In this document: piece by piece, positions 35,134-44,092 of the stretch
Layout: each line of letters begins with the position of its first letter
Numbering within the stretch: position 1 is the stretch's first letter
DNA from: Asanoa hainanensis
GTDB lineage: Bacteria > Actinomycetota > Actinomycetes > Mycobacteriales > Micromonosporaceae
Assembly (NCBI RefSeq): GCF_900188485.1
Contig: NZ_FZPH01000003.1
Coordinates: 434,001-498,000 of the forward strand
Direction of reading: 5' to 3'
DNA: 64,000 nucleotides
The notes under the pieces: generated by a model
Told to the model about the DNA's origin: nothing
What the model saw: the letters and a program-made list of their open reading frames with translations, nothing else
Databases searched by the model: none
Made by a program: the position numbers and the translations under genes

Positions 35134-36060
35134 TCACACGCCTTCCATCTGGCTCTCGGTCGCGTCGCGGCCGCCGATGCGCCGCAACAGCAACGCGAGG
35201 CCGAGGCCGACCAGCACCAGGATCACCGCGATCGCGCTCGCCGGACCCATCAGGCTGGCCTGGAATCCCCGCTTGTACATGTCGAGCGCGAGCGCCCGGG
35301 TGGCATCTCCCGGCCCGCCGCCGGTGAGCACGAAGATCAGGTCGAAGAAGGTCAGCGAGCCGACCACCATCAGCGTCGACGACGTGATGACCGTGTACTT
35401 GAGCTGGGGCAGCGTGATGCTGAAGAACTGCCGCAACCGGCCCGCGCCGTCGATCTCGGACGCCTCGAACATCGTCTTCGGGATCTGCCGCACGGCGCTC
35501 TGGTAGATCAGCGAGTGGAAGGGGATGAACTGCCAGGAGACCACGAACACCAGCACGCCGAGCGCCAGGTTGTCGCGGCCCAGCCAGTCCTGTTGCAGCA
35601 ACGGGATGCCGAGCCCCGCGCCGAGCCCGAAGTTCGGGTCGAGCAGGGCCTTGTACGTGATGGCCAGGGCGGCGGAGCTGAGCAGCAGGGGCACGAAGTA
35701 GATCACCGCGAGGATCTCGCGATAGCGGCTCTGTGCCGCCAGGTAGACCCCGATCAGCAGGCTCAGCGGGGTCTGGAACGCCCAGGACAAAGCCATGATC
35801 AGGAACGTGACCCAGAGCGCGTGTACGAGGCCCGGGTCGCTCAGCACGCTGCGCCAGCTGTCGAAGCCCGCCGCGTGGATGTCGCCGATGCCGTCCCACT
35901 GCGTGAAGCTGAGCACCAGCACGCCGATCAGCGGGACGACGGCGAACGCCAGGAACATCAGGAACGCGGGTGCGGCCAGCCAGGCGACGGACCCGCTCCG
36001 CCCGCCCTGGGCGGAGGTCGTGGTTCTCCCCCGCGGGGCGGGCGGAGCGAGAGATGTCAT
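35134..36060 (-). CDS. Carbohydrate ABC transporter permease, MalF type
   Basis: A 308-residue permease with six helices. The EAA motif is EASEIDGAGRLRQFFSITLP, and LTGGGPGDATRALALDMYK is the typical MalF-family segment before the last helix. It pairs with the next gene product to form the channel. Its ATG overlaps the TGA of the binding-protein gene (ATGA). The N-terminal 25 residues before the first helix are unstructured. Confidence 0.92.
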   Translation of the reverse strand: MTSLAPPAPRGRTTTSAQGGRSGSVAWLAAPAFLMFLAFAVVPLIGVLVLSFTQWDGIGDIHAAGFDSWRSVLSDPGLVHALWVTFLIMALSWAFQTPLSLLIGVYLAAQSRYREILAVIYFVPLLLSSAALAITYKALLDPNFGLGAGLGIPLLQQDWLGRDNLALGVLVFVVSWQFIPFHSLIYQSAVRQIPKTMFEASEIDGAGRLRQFFSITLPQLKYTVITSSTLMVVGSLTFFDLIFVLTGGGPGDATRALALDMYKRGFQASLMGPASAIAVILVLVGLGLALLLRRIGGRDATESQMEGV

Positions 36061-37394
36061 TGCCCGATGACCCCGTTCATGTTCTCCGCCCACTTCTCGG
36101 GCGAGATCTTCAGCTGGAAGAGCTGCGCGATGTTGTCGAGCAGCTTCTCCGCCGCGGTCGGGCTCAGCGCCTGGTCCCACGACTGCGCGAAGGTCTTGGC
36201 GTTGGCCGAGGTGTTGTAGACGAACTTGAGGAAGTCGGCATCCTTGGACGCGCCGAACGCGCTCTCGGTGCCCTTGACGATCGGGACGGCGCCGGCGTCG
36301 ACCCATTCCTTGACCTCGGCGTCGGCGAGCACCGCTTCCTTGAAGAACTTCTTCGCGGTCTCCTTCTGCTCGGCCGTGGCCTTCGAGGAGATGGAGTAGT
36401 ACTGCCCGGGGTTGCCGACCGTGTCGGACACGTCGCCCTTGCCGCCGTCGATCGGCGGGAAGTTCATGTAGCCCAAGCTGCCGCTGGACACGAAGTCACC
36501 TCCGTCCGCCGCCATGCCGCCGTACGTCCAGGTGCCGTGCAGCATCATCGCCGCCTTGCCCGTGTAGAGCAATGCCTGGTCAGCGTTGGAGTCGGCGGTG
36601 ATCGACGAGAAGCCCTTGATGAAGCCGTTGGCCTTGACCAGGTCCTGCACCATCGTCAGCGCCTGGATCGACGCCGGGTTCGACCAGGCGTCCTTCTGGC
36701 CGTCGAACACGGCCTGGAAGACCTCGCTGCCGCCCAGGCGGTCGAAGAGGAACTCGAGCCACATCATGTTGGTCCAGCGCGACTGGCCGCCGAGCGAGAA
36801 CGGCGCGATGTTCTTGGCGTTGAACTTGGGCACGAGGTCCATCACGTCGCCCCAGGTCTGCGGGGGCTCGGCGCCGATCTTCTCGAACGCGCGCTTGTTG
36901 TAGAACAGGACGATCGGCTGGACCGTCTCGGCCGGCATCGCGTAGATCTTGCCGTCGATGGTGGCCGCGCCGAACGACGACGGGAACAGCCGGTCCTTGA
37001 CCGCCGCGTTCTCGCCGAACCACGAGGTCAGGTCCTCGACCTGACCGGCCTGGGCGTACGTGCGCAACGTGCCGCCGCCCCAGCCCCAGATGATGCTCGG
37101 CGCCTGGCCGGCACCGATCGCCGTCTTGATCTTCGTCTTGTACGCGTCGTTCTGGAACGTCGTCGCGGTGATCTTGCTGTTGGGGTTCGCCTGGTTGAAG
37201 CGGTTGACGGTGTTGGTGCGGATGCCCTCACCAGGTGCGCCGGTCAGGAACCAGTAGCTGGCCGAACCGGCGCTGCTACCGCCTCCGGTGCTGGTGCCGG
37301 GTCCGGAACTGCCACAGCCGGCGAGCGCGACGCCGGCGGCCGCGCCCATGGAAAGACCTAGAAAATTCCGCCGGGACAGGATGCTGCGCTCCAC
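36057..37394 (-). CDS. Sugar-binding lipoprotein of ABC transporter, Tat-type signal
   Basis: A 445-residue family 1 solute-binding protein. The N-terminus has SRRNFLGL, a twin-arginine signal, then a hydrophobic core and the lipobox LAGC, so it should be a Tat-exported lipoprotein. The mature part has WGDVMDLVPKFNAKNIAPF and AAMMLHGTWTYGG, typical of oligosaccharide binders. The GTG at 37394 follows GGAGG by five bases; an upstream ATG at 37538 lies before the likely promoter. It heads the leftward operon. A CebR-like box 78 bases upstream suggests a cello-oligosaccharide or related ligand, which is inference. Confidence 0.9.
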   Translation of the reverse strand: MERSILSRRNFLGLSMGAAAGVALAGCGSSGPGTSTGGGSSAGSASYWFLTGAPGEGIRTNTVNRFNQANPNSKITATTFQNDAYKTKIKTAIGAGQAPSIIWGWGGGTLRTYAQAGQVEDLTSWFGENAAVKDRLFPSSFGAATIDGKIYAMPAETVQPIVLFYNKRAFEKIGAEPPQTWGDVMDLVPKFNAKNIAPFSLGGQSRWTNMMWLEFLFDRLGGSEVFQAVFDGQKDAWSNPASIQALTMVQDLVKANGFIKGFSSITADSNADQALLYTGKAAMMLHGTWTYGGMAADGGDFVSSGSLGYMNFPPIDGGKGDVSDTVGNPGQYYSISSKATAEQKETAKKFFKEAVLADAEVKEWVDAGAVPIVKGTESAFGASKDADFLKFVYNTSANAKTFAQSWDQALSPTAAEKLLDNIAQLFQLKISPEKWAENMNGVIGQ

Positions 37395-37471
37395 GCTGAC
37401 CTCCGTACTCGTGTGCCGCGACAGCCGCGGCGTTTCGATCGGGCGAGTAGCACGAGGGGTCACCGGCCATG

Positions 37472-37485
37472 AGGGAGCGCTCCCA
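37472..37485. promoter_or_regulatory. CebR-like operator upstream of the sugar-binding protein
   Basis: AGGGAGCGCTCCCA contains a perfect 12-base palindrome and differs at one base from TGGGAGCGCTCCCA, the CebR site of Streptomyces as I remember it. It lies 78 bases before the GTG of the binding protein. CebR represses cello-oligosaccharide uptake and beta-glucosidase genes. One of the two local LacI proteins, more likely the one encoded after GH3, could bind it. Confidence 0.7.
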
Positions 37486-37560
37486 CGGCCAAGCAGGGGG
37501 ATGCCGTGGCAGGGAATTTTCGGCCGGTGATCTCGCAAATTAACGTAGAATTTTCAAGTC

Positions 37561-37589
37561 AACGTAGGATTCCGTCATCGGCCTGTCAA
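37561..37589 (-). promoter_or_regulatory. Leftward promoter of the sugar ABC operon
   Basis: On the minus strand, TTGACA (37589-37584) is followed after 17 bases by TACGTT (37566-37561). The hexamers and spacing fit a housekeeping promoter. Transcription would start near 37554 and cross the CebR-like box, giving a leader of about 160 bases. Confidence 0.5.
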
Positions 37590-37662
37590 GGGCTTGATGC
37601 CGACGTTCTGATCGGCGAAAGTAAGGCCAGCGCAAGGCTTGGCCGGTAGGCCGCGAGCACCG

Positions 37663-37683
37663 GAAACTTCGAAAGTTTCGAAG
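37663..37683. promoter_or_regulatory. LacI-type operator upstream of GH3
   Basis: Two overlapping perfect palindromes occur here: GAAACTT-CGA-AAGTTTC (37663-37679) and CTTCGAAA-G-TTTCGAAG (37667-37683). The core CGAAAGTTTCG matches elements known from Streptomyces xylan-utilisation genes. It covers the -35 region of the GH3 gene. A related palindrome lies before the second LacI gene, so that protein is the likely binder. Confidence 0.65.
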
Positions 37684-37718
37684 ACCAACCCCTATCTTGC
37701 GCAAAGGAGGCACGCCCC

Positions 37719-40106
37719 GTGGCAACTCAGCCCGTAGAGGTCGAGACGCAGCCCTGGCACGACGTCAGCCGGCCGGTCGCCGACCGGGTCGAGCTGCTCC
37801 TGGCCGCGATGACCCTCGAGGAGAAGCTCGCCCAACTGGGCAGCCGATGGCTGCGCAAGGACCTCAACGAGGACGAGGCCGAGCAGGTCTTCGCGCCCGA
37901 CCACAACGTGGCGCCCATGCAGGACGTGTTCTCCGCCGGCGACAAGCCGCTCGACGAGGCCAGCCGGCACGGGCTCGGCCACCTCACCCGGGTCTACGGC
38001 AGCGCGCCGGTCACCGCCGCCGAGGGCGCGGCCGAGCTCGTGCGCCAGCACCACGTCGTGCTCGACTCGCACCGGCTGCGCATTCCGGCGCTCGTGCACG
38101 AGGAGTGCCTGACCGGGTTCACCACCTACGGCGCCACCGTCTACCCGGCCGCGATCGCCTGGGCCGCCACCTTCTCGCCCGACCTGGTCGAGCGGATGGC
38201 CGCCGCGATCGGCCGCGACATGGCCGCGGTCGGCGTCCACCAGGGACTGTCGCCGGTGCTCGACGTCGTGCGCGACTACCGCTGGGGCCGGGTCGAGGAG
38301 ACGATGGGCGAAGACCCCTACCTGGTCTCGATGCTGGGCTCCGCCTACGTTCGCGGCCTCCAGAGCGCCGGCGTGATCGCCACGCTCAAGCACTTCGCCG
38401 GCTACTCGGCCTCCCGCGGCGCCCGCAACCACGGCCCCGTCTCGATGGGCCGGCGCGAGCTGATCGACGTGATCCTGCCGCCGTTCGAGGCGGCGGTCGC
38501 CACCGCGGCCGCCGGCTCGGTGATGAACTCCTACTCGGACGTCGACGGCGTGCCCGCCGGCGCCGACCGCTGGCTGCTCACGGAGGTGCTCCGCGACGCG
38601 TGGGGCTTCGCCGGCACGGTGGTCTCCGACTACTGGGCCGTGCCGTTCCTCGCGACCATGCACCACATCGCCGCCGACGACGCGGAGGCCGGCGCACTGG
38701 CCCTGGCCGCCGGCATCGACGTCGAGCTGCCCGACACCATCGGCTACGGCGCGGCGCTGCTGGCCAAGGTGCGGGCCGGCGAGGTGCCCGAGGAGCTGGT
38801 CGACCAGGCCGCCCGCCGGCTGCTCACCCAGAAGGCCGATCTCGGCCTGCTCGATCCAGAGTGGACTCCCGAGAGCTCGGTTCTCGGCGCCGCCACTGTC
38901 GAGCTGGACTCCGCCGCCAACCGGGCGCTGGCCCGGGAGATCGCCGAGCGCTCGGTCGTGCTGCTCGACCCGGGCAGCGTGCTGCCGTTGCCGGCCACCG
39001 GTCGGCTGGCGGTGGTCGGCCCCTGCTCCGCCGAGCCGCGCACGTTCATGGGTTGCTACGCGTTCCCCAACCACGTGCTGCCCCGGCACCCCGGGCTGGG
39101 CCTCGGCATCGAGGTGCCGACCGTGCTCGACGCCCTGCGCGCCGAACTGCCCGATGTGGACATATCGCATGTCGCCGGCTGCGAGATCGAGGGCGACGAC
39201 CGGTCGGGCTTCGCGGCCGCTGTCGCCGCCGCCCGTGACGCCGACGTGTGCGTGGCGTTCGTCGGCGACATCGCCGGCCTGTTCGCGCACGGCACGTCCG
39301 GTGAGGGCTGCGACGCCCCCGACCTGCGGCTCCCCGGCGTGCAGGGCGAGCTCCTGGCGGAGCTGCTGGACACCGGCACCCCGGTGGTCGTCGTCGTGGT
39401 CTCCGGCCGGCCGTACGCGCTCGGCGACGTGCACGGGCGGGCCGCCGGGCTGGTGCAGGCGTTCATGCCCGGTGAGGAGGGCGGCGCGGCGATCGCCGGC
39501 GTGCTCTCCGGCCGGGTGCAGCCCACCGGCAAGCTGCCGGTGCAGGTGCCGCGCGGGCCGGGCGCCCAGCCGGGCACCTACCTCCAGCCGCCGCTGGGTG
39601 CCGAGAGCACCGACATCAGCAGCCTCGACCCGACGCCGCTGTTCCCCTTCGGACACGGGCGCTCGTACACGACGTTCGCGGTCGACGACCTGCGGATCTC
39701 GGCACCGACGGTGCCGACGGACGGCGAGTTCACGGTCGCCGCGCGGGTCCGCAACACCGGCGACCGGGCGGGCACCGAGGTGGTCCAGCTCTACCTGCAC
39801 GACCTGGTCGCCCAGGTAGTCCGTCCGGTCAAACAGCTGGTCGGGTTCGCCCGGGTCGACCTGGCGCCGGGCGCGGCCGCCGACGTGCGCTTCCAGGTGC
39901 ACACCGACCGCACCGCGTTCGCCGGCCGCGACCTGCGCCGGATCGTCGAGGCGGGCGACATCGACGTGCTCGTCGGCACGTCCGCTGCCGACCTGCCGCT
40001 GCACGGTACGGTACGGCTCGTCGGCCCGACCCGCGTCGTCGGGCACGACCGGCACTTCGACACACCGGTCGAGATCGCGCCGGTCCCTGGTGACGCTGGT
40101 CCGTGA
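37719..40106 (+). CDS. Glycoside hydrolase family 3 beta-glucosidase/beta-xylosidase
   Basis: A 795-residue GH3 enzyme without signal peptide, so cytoplasmic. The TIM barrel has RWGRVEETMGEDPYL, KHFAGYSAS and the nucleophile Asp304 in VVSDYWAV. The alpha/beta sandwich (about 390-590) carries GTSGEGCDAPDL-type residues that include the acid/base Glu region. A fibronectin type III-like domain (about 690-780) ends the protein. It cleaves beta-linked di- and oligosaccharides brought in by the divergent ABC system. AAAGGAGG lies eight bases before the GTG. Xylose versus glucose preference is undecided. The LacI gene follows 14 bases downstream. Confidence 0.92.
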   Translation: MATQPVEVETQPWHDVSRPVADRVELLLAAMTLEEKLAQLGSRWLRKDLNEDEAEQVFAPDHNVAPMQDVFSAGDKPLDEASRHGLGHLTRVYGSAPVTAAEGAAELVRQHHVVLDSHRLRIPALVHEECLTGFTTYGATVYPAAIAWAATFSPDLVERMAAAIGRDMAAVGVHQGLSPVLDVVRDYRWGRVEETMGEDPYLVSMLGSAYVRGLQSAGVIATLKHFAGYSASRGARNHGPVSMGRRELIDVILPPFEAAVATAAAGSVMNSYSDVDGVPAGADRWLLTEVLRDAWGFAGTVVSDYWAVPFLATMHHIAADDAEAGALALAAGIDVELPDTIGYGAALLAKVRAGEVPEELVDQAARRLLTQKADLGLLDPEWTPESSVLGAATVELDSAANRALAREIAERSVVLLDPGSVLPLPATGRLAVVGPCSAEPRTFMGCYAFPNHVLPRHPGLGLGIEVPTVLDALRAELPDVDISHVAGCEIEGDDRSGFAAAVAAARDADVCVAFVGDIAGLFAHGTSGEGCDAPDLRLPGVQGELLAELLDTGTPVVVVVVSGRPYALGDVHGRAAGLVQAFMPGEEGGAAIAGVLSGRVQPTGKLPVQVPRGPGAQPGTYLQPPLGAESTDISSLDPTPLFPFGHGRSYTTFAVDDLRISAPTVPTDGEFTVAARVRNTGDRAGTEVVQLYLHDLVAQVVRPVKQLVGFARVDLAPGAAADVRFQVHTDRTAFAGRDLRRIVEAGDIDVLVGTSAADLPLHGTVRLVGPTRVVGHDRHFDTPVEIAPVPGDAGP

Positions 40107-40120
40107 TGGGAGGAAGGTCC

Positions 40121-41158
40121 GTGCCGCCCAAGGTTGGCCGCGCGACGCTGGCTACGGTCGCCAGGTCGGCCGGCGTCTCGGTGACCACTGTGTCCAAGGT
40201 GGTCAACGGACGTTCCGACGTCGGTCCGGAGACCCGCGCGCTGGTGGAGTCGCTGCTCGAACAGCACGACTACATCGGCCGGCGGTCGCCGGCGGCCAAG
40301 GGAAGCCCGGCCACGGCCCGCATCGAGCTGATCTTCAAGGGCGAGCTCAACGCGTACTCGACCGAGATCATCCAAGGTGTGCTCGGCGCGGGTGGCGAAG
40401 CCGGTGTCGCGGTGGTCATCAGCACCCGGCCGCGGACCGCGGCCGGCGCCGACGCCAGCCGCCCGCGCGGCTGGGCCCGCGACCTGGCCGCCGCCGGCCG
40501 GCGTGCGGTGATCGCGGTGGTCGACGAGCTGACCTCGGCCGACCTGGCCGCGCTGTCCCGCGCCCACCTGCCGCTCGTCGTCATCGACCCGCTCAACCTC
40601 CAGCGCGACCGGGTCACCAGCGTCGGCTCGACCAACTTCGCGGGTGGCATGGCCGCCGCGCAACACCTGCTGGCGCTGGGCCACCGGCGGATCGGCTATG
40701 TCGGCGGCTCGACCCGGTCGGCCTGCAACCAGGCCCGGATGCACGGTTACCGGGCCGCGCTGGAGGCGGCCGGGGTGCCGGTGCCCGACGAATACCAGCA
40801 CACGGGCGACTTCCGCTACCAGGACGGCATCACGGGCGGCGCCGCGCTGCTCGACCTGCCGCACCGGCCGACCGCCGTGTTCGCGGGCAGCGACGAGACC
40901 GCGGCCGGCGTGATCGAGGCAGCCCGGGCCCGCGGGCTCCGGGTGCCCGACGACCTCAGCGTGGTCGGCTTCGACGACACCGAGGTCGCCCGCCTCTCCT
41001 CGCCGCCGCTCACCACGGTGCGGCAGCCCTTGCGCGAGATGGGCGGCGTGGCTCTGCGCACCGCACTGCGGCTGGCCGCCGGGGAGAAGCTCGACTCCCA
41101 CCACGTCGAGCTGGCGACCGAGCTGATCGTCCGCGGCTCGACCGCGCGGCTGGCCTAG
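40121..41158 (+). CDS. LacI-family regulator, first of a paralogous pair
   Basis: A 345-residue repressor. The helix-turn-helix is at about 9-35 (LATVARSAGVSVTTVSKVVNG), and the sugar-binding domain ends VVGFDDTEVARLSSPPLTTVRQP. I chose the GTG at 40121 because GGGAGGAAGG precedes it. It is in the same operon as GH3, 14 bases downstream. Its C-terminal half is closely similar to that of the convergent LacI gene, with identical TTVRQPLR and LDSHHVELAT. It probably senses the product of GH3 and controls this locus; the CebR-like box is the best candidate site. Confidence 0.92.
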   Translation: MPPKVGRATLATVARSAGVSVTTVSKVVNGRSDVGPETRALVESLLEQHDYIGRRSPAAKGSPATARIELIFKGELNAYSTEIIQGVLGAGGEAGVAVVISTRPRTAAGADASRPRGWARDLAAAGRRAVIAVVDELTSADLAALSRAHLPLVVIDPLNLQRDRVTSVGSTNFAGGMAAAQHLLALGHRRIGYVGGSTRSACNQARMHGYRAALEAAGVPVPDEYQHTGDFRYQDGITGGAALLDLPHRPTAVFAGSDETAAGVIEAARARGLRVPDDLSVVGFDDTEVARLSSPPLTTVRQPLREMGGVALRTALRLAAGEKLDSHHVELATELIVRGSTARLA

Positions 41159-42192
41159 GCGGGCGGTGCGGTCGACTCGCGGATGACCAGCTTCGTGGCC
41201 AGCTCCACGTGGTGCGAGTCCAGTGGCTCACCCGCGATCAACCGCAACAGGGTACGCAGGGCGACCCGGCCCATGTCCCGCAACGGTTGCCGCACCGTGG
41301 TCAGGGCCGGCGTCGACATCACGGTCAGGTAGGTGTCGTCGAAGCCGACGATGCTGAGCCGCTCGGGCACCCTCAGGCCGCGCGCGACGGCGGCGGCGAA
41401 CACGCCCATGGCGGTGGGGTCGCTGGCCGCGAACACCGCGGTCGGTGGGTCGCCGGAGTCGAGCAGCTCGCCGCCGAGCAGCAGCCCGGACGGGAAGTCG
41501 AACGAGCCGTTGCGGATCAGCGCCGGGTCGGAGCGGATGCCCGCGTTCTCCAGCGCCGCCCGGTAGCCGTGCAGCCGGGCCCGGCTCGGTGAGGACGCGA
41601 CCGGACCGCCGATGAAGCCGATCCGCCGGTGGCCGAGCCGGATCAGGTGGTCGGTGGCCTCCAGGCCGCCGCTCCAGTTGGTCGCGCCGACACTGACCAC
41701 GTCGGTGCGCGGCAGGTTGACCGGGTCGATGACGACGAGCGAGAGCCCCGCGCGGTCGAAGGCGGCGAGCTGGCGCGAGGTCAGCTCCGAGGTGACCACG
41801 ATGAGCCCCTTGCGGCCGGCGTCGGTGAGCCGGCGGACCCAGGCCGCCTCGGTGCGCGGCGGGGACTCGGTCAGCGTGGGCAGCCGGCGCACGACCACGT
41901 CGACGCCGAGCTCGTCGCCGCCGTCGGTGACGCCGTGCAGGACCTCGGTCGCGTACGGGCTGATGATGTCGTCGAAGACCAGCTCGACGCTGCGGACCGG
42001 CGCGGACGTGCCGCGGCTGCGGGCACCCGGCGGGCTGTAGTTGTGTGCCCGCAACGCCTCTTCGACCCGGGCCCGGGTGGCGCTGGCGACATCGGCGCGG
42101 CCGTTGAGCACCTTGGAGACGGTCGGCAGCGAGACACCGCACGATTCGGCAACCATCGCGAGCGTGGCCCGCCGCTCGCCCTCGACCACCAC
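41155..42192 (-). CDS. LacI-family regulator, second of a paralogous pair
   Basis: A 345-residue repressor with helix-turn-helix LAMVAESCGVSLPTVSKVLNG and sugar-binding domain ending VGFDDTYLTVMSTPALTTVRQP. It faces the first LacI gene tail to tail with interlocked stops (CTAG). The GTG start follows GGGAG by six bases. The palindrome CTCGAAA-ATG-TTTCGAG lies directly upstream of the ribosome site and should allow self-repression. The similar palindrome before GH3 makes that gene a likely target. Confidence 0.92.
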   Translation of the reverse strand: MVVEGERRATLAMVAESCGVSLPTVSKVLNGRADVASATRARVEEALRAHNYSPPGARSRGTSAPVRSVELVFDDIISPYATEVLHGVTDGGDELGVDVVVRRLPTLTESPPRTEAAWVRRLTDAGRKGLIVVTSELTSRQLAAFDRAGLSLVVIDPVNLPRTDVVSVGATNWSGGLEATDHLIRLGHRRIGFIGGPVASSPSRARLHGYRAALENAGIRSDPALIRNGSFDFPSGLLLGGELLDSGDPPTAVFAASDPTAMGVFAAAVARGLRVPERLSIVGFDDTYLTVMSTPALTTVRQPLRDMGRVALRTLLRLIAGEPLDSHHVELATKLVIRESTAPPA

Positions 42193-42205
42193 CGGTTTCT
42201 CCCAC

Positions 42206-42222
42206 CTCGAAAATGTTTCGAG
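42206..42222. promoter_or_regulatory. LacI-type operator at the second LacI gene
   Basis: CTCGAAA and TTTCGAG are exact complements around ATG. The site is 13 bases before the GTG start, between promoter and ribosome site, a roadblock position. Core CGAAA...TTTCG is shared with the operator at 37663-37683. Confidence 0.6.
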
Positions 42223-42228
42223 CCGAGA

Positions 42229-43482
42229 CTAACCGGGGTCCGGAGCGGCATCAAGCGGATGCCCGACTGTTCGGCGGGTGCCGCTCCGGCGCACCGACGC
42301 GGCCACCGTGACCAGCGCGGCGGGGATCAGCGCCGGCCCGCAGAAGGCCAGCACCACGGCCACCATGACGCAGGCGATGCCGGCACAGACCCGCGCCGCA
42401 CCGCGCAACAGCCGCCAACCGGCCGCGGTGCAACCCAGGTAGACCACCAGGAAGAACGTGGTGGGCACGTTGACGAGGGTGGCGAGCTCGATCCGCCCGG
42501 TGGCCAACGGCCCGATCAGCACGACACCGGAGACGAGCACCGCACCGGCCAGCCACCGCGGCAGTCCCGTGGCACCGTGCGCTTCCGGGCCGGGCGGGTC
42601 CGGGCGCAGAGCGCGGGCGAGACTGGCCGCCCCGGCCAGGTAGGCCAGCATGGCCCCGATCGTGAGCACCAGCGCGCCGACCGCCGCGACCGTCGTGCCC
42701 AGGTCGCCGAGGCCGATCTGGAGCAGGGCGGCGAGCGGCACCTCGGTCGCGGCCCGCTCCCCCAGCACCGCGACGGTGACGAAGCCCAGCGCCAGGTAGA
42801 CGACGGCGGTGGCGGCGAACGCGATCGCGATCACCACGGGAAGCTGCCGTCGCGGCCGCGCGAACCGGGTAGTGAGCGGCGCGATCGCCTCCCAGCCGAC
42901 GAAGGCCAGCATCAGGGTCGCCGAGGCGGGACCCAGCGCGGCCCAGCCGTGCGGCGCGAACGGGGTCCAGTTGGCCGCCCGGCTGGCCGGCGCGGCGCCC
43001 GCGACCGCGCCGACGACGATCACGAGCAGCAGGGCCACGAGTCCGAACTGGACGGTCGCCGACGTGCGTACGCCGCGCGCCGTGACCGCGAGCGTGCCGA
43101 CGAGCAGCACGGCCGCGGTGGTCGCGGCGACCCGGACCCCGCCACCGGTGAGCTCGGCGACGTAGTTGCCACCGACCACCGAGACCATCGGGGCGCCCGC
43201 GATCACGCCGGCCAGGAAGCACCAGGCCACCACCCGTCCGGCGCGCGGGCCGAGGCCGGCGCTGGCGTAGCCCCACACCCCACCGGCCGACGGGTGGCGC
43301 ACGCCGAGCGCCGCGAACACGACCGCGAACAGGGCCGAAGCGCCGAGCAGCACCACCCACGCCACCATCGAGGCCGGGCCGGCCTGGCCGGCGGCGAGCC
43401 CGGGCAGCAGCAGCAGGCCGGGACCGAGCAGGGCGCCGATGTAGAGGGCGGTGCCGCGGGCGATGCCGATGTCGCTGGTCAT
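42229..43482 (-). CDS. APC-family amino-acid permease
   Basis: A 417-residue inner-membrane transporter with about 12 helices. The first helix carries ALYIGALLGPGLLLLPGLAAG, the unwound substrate-binding GxG region of APC proteins, and FVGWEAIAPLTTRF is the sixth-helix motif. It probably imports or exchanges an amino acid or amine; the lack of cationic or aromatic determinants leaves the substrate open. The ATG at 43482 has GGAG almost adjacent. It is divergent from an Lrp-type regulator that probably controls it. Confidence 0.88.
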   Translation of the reverse strand: MTSDIGIARGTALYIGALLGPGLLLLPGLAAGQAGPASMVAWVVLLGASALFAVVFAALGVRHPSAGGVWGYASAGLGPRAGRVVAWCFLAGVIAGAPMVSVVGGNYVAELTGGGVRVAATTAAVLLVGTLAVTARGVRTSATVQFGLVALLLVIVVGAVAGAAPASRAANWTPFAPHGWAALGPASATLMLAFVGWEAIAPLTTRFARPRRQLPVVIAIAFAATAVVYLALGFVTVAVLGERAATEVPLAALLQIGLGDLGTTVAAVGALVLTIGAMLAYLAGAASLARALRPDPPGPEAHGATGLPRWLAGAVLVSGVVLIGPLATGRIELATLVNVPTTFFLVVYLGCTAAGWRLLRGAARVCAGIACVMVAVVLAFCGPALIPAALVTVAASVRRSGTRRTVGHPLDAAPDPG

Positions 43483-43494
43483 GCTCCGCAGTCT

Positions 43495-43563
43495 GGCAAC
43501 GTTGCCGCCGCACACGATGGCAAACGTGCGCGGTCCAGGCGTCAATGACGCAACTCCGTTGCG
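43495..43563. promoter_or_regulatory. Candidate Lrp operators between permease and regulator genes
   Basis: GGCAAC-GTTGCC (43495-43506) is a 12-base perfect palindrome and CGCAAC-TCC-GTTGCG (43549-43563) has six-base arms. A further CGCAAC follows at about 43580. TAAAAT at 43572-43577 is a -10 for the Lrp gene, and the second palindrome covers its -35 region, which fits self-repression. Confidence 0.55.
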
Positions 43564-43594
43564 GTTCAGCATAAAATCACGCAACAATCCGCCA

Positions 43595-44068
43595 ATGGCT
43601 AAGTACGACAGCACCGATCGCGCGATCCTGGCCCGGCTCCAGCAGGACGGCCGGATCGCCAACGTCGACCTGGCCGAGGCGGTCGCCCTGTCGCCCTCGG
43701 CCTGCCTGCGCCGGGTGCGGGCGCTGGAGCAGGACGGCCTGATCGCCGGCTACCGGGTGGAGCTCGACCGCGCCCGGCTCGGCCTTGACCTCACGGTCTT
43801 CGTCGAGCTCCGCGTCGACCGCCACTCCCGCGACAACGCCAAGCGCATCGAGGCGAAGCTGACCGCCATCCCCGAGATCGTCGCCTGCCACGTGATCTCC
43901 GGCCGCGCCGACATCCTGGTCGAGGCGGCCGTCGCCAACCTGGCGGCGTACGAACATCTGCTCATCGACCAGATCCTCACCATTCCGTCGATCGTCGACG
44001 CACACAGCACATTTGCCATCCGGACGATCAAAACCCGCGGTCCCCTACCCCTGGCCCAGCTCCCCTAG
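43595..44068 (+). CDS. Lrp/AsnC-family transcriptional regulator
   Basis: A 157-residue protein with an N-terminal helix-turn-helix (LARLQQDGRIANVDLAEAVALSPSACLRRVRALEQ, in part) and a C-terminal RAM domain (VISGRADILVEAAVAN). It forms octamers and binds amino acids. The ATG at 43595 has no strong ribosome site. The divergent permease gene is the expected target, with GCAAC/GTTGC palindromes between. The ligand is unknown. Confidence 0.92.
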   Translation: MAKYDSTDRAILARLQQDGRIANVDLAEAVALSPSACLRRVRALEQDGLIAGYRVELDRARLGLDLTVFVELRVDRHSRDNAKRIEAKLTAIPEIVACHVISGRADILVEAAVANLAAYEHLLIDQILTIPSIVDAHSTFAIRTIKTRGPLPLAQLP

Positions 44069-44092
44069 CGTTGATCTTCTAGCGTTCCGACC

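Larger units (their letters stand above)
37395..37718. promoter_or_regulatory. Divergent control region of the beta-glycoside locus
   Basis: This 324-base gap is the largest without a gene. It holds, left to right, a CebR-like box (37472-37485), a pair of AACGTAGaATT/AACGTAGgATT direct repeats (37542-37552 and 37561-37571), a leftward promoter candidate (37561-37589), an operator of the CGAAAGTTTCG type (37663-37683), a possible rightward -10 TATCTT (37693-37698) and the GH3 ribosome site AAAGGAGG (37703-37710). Confidence 0.65.
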
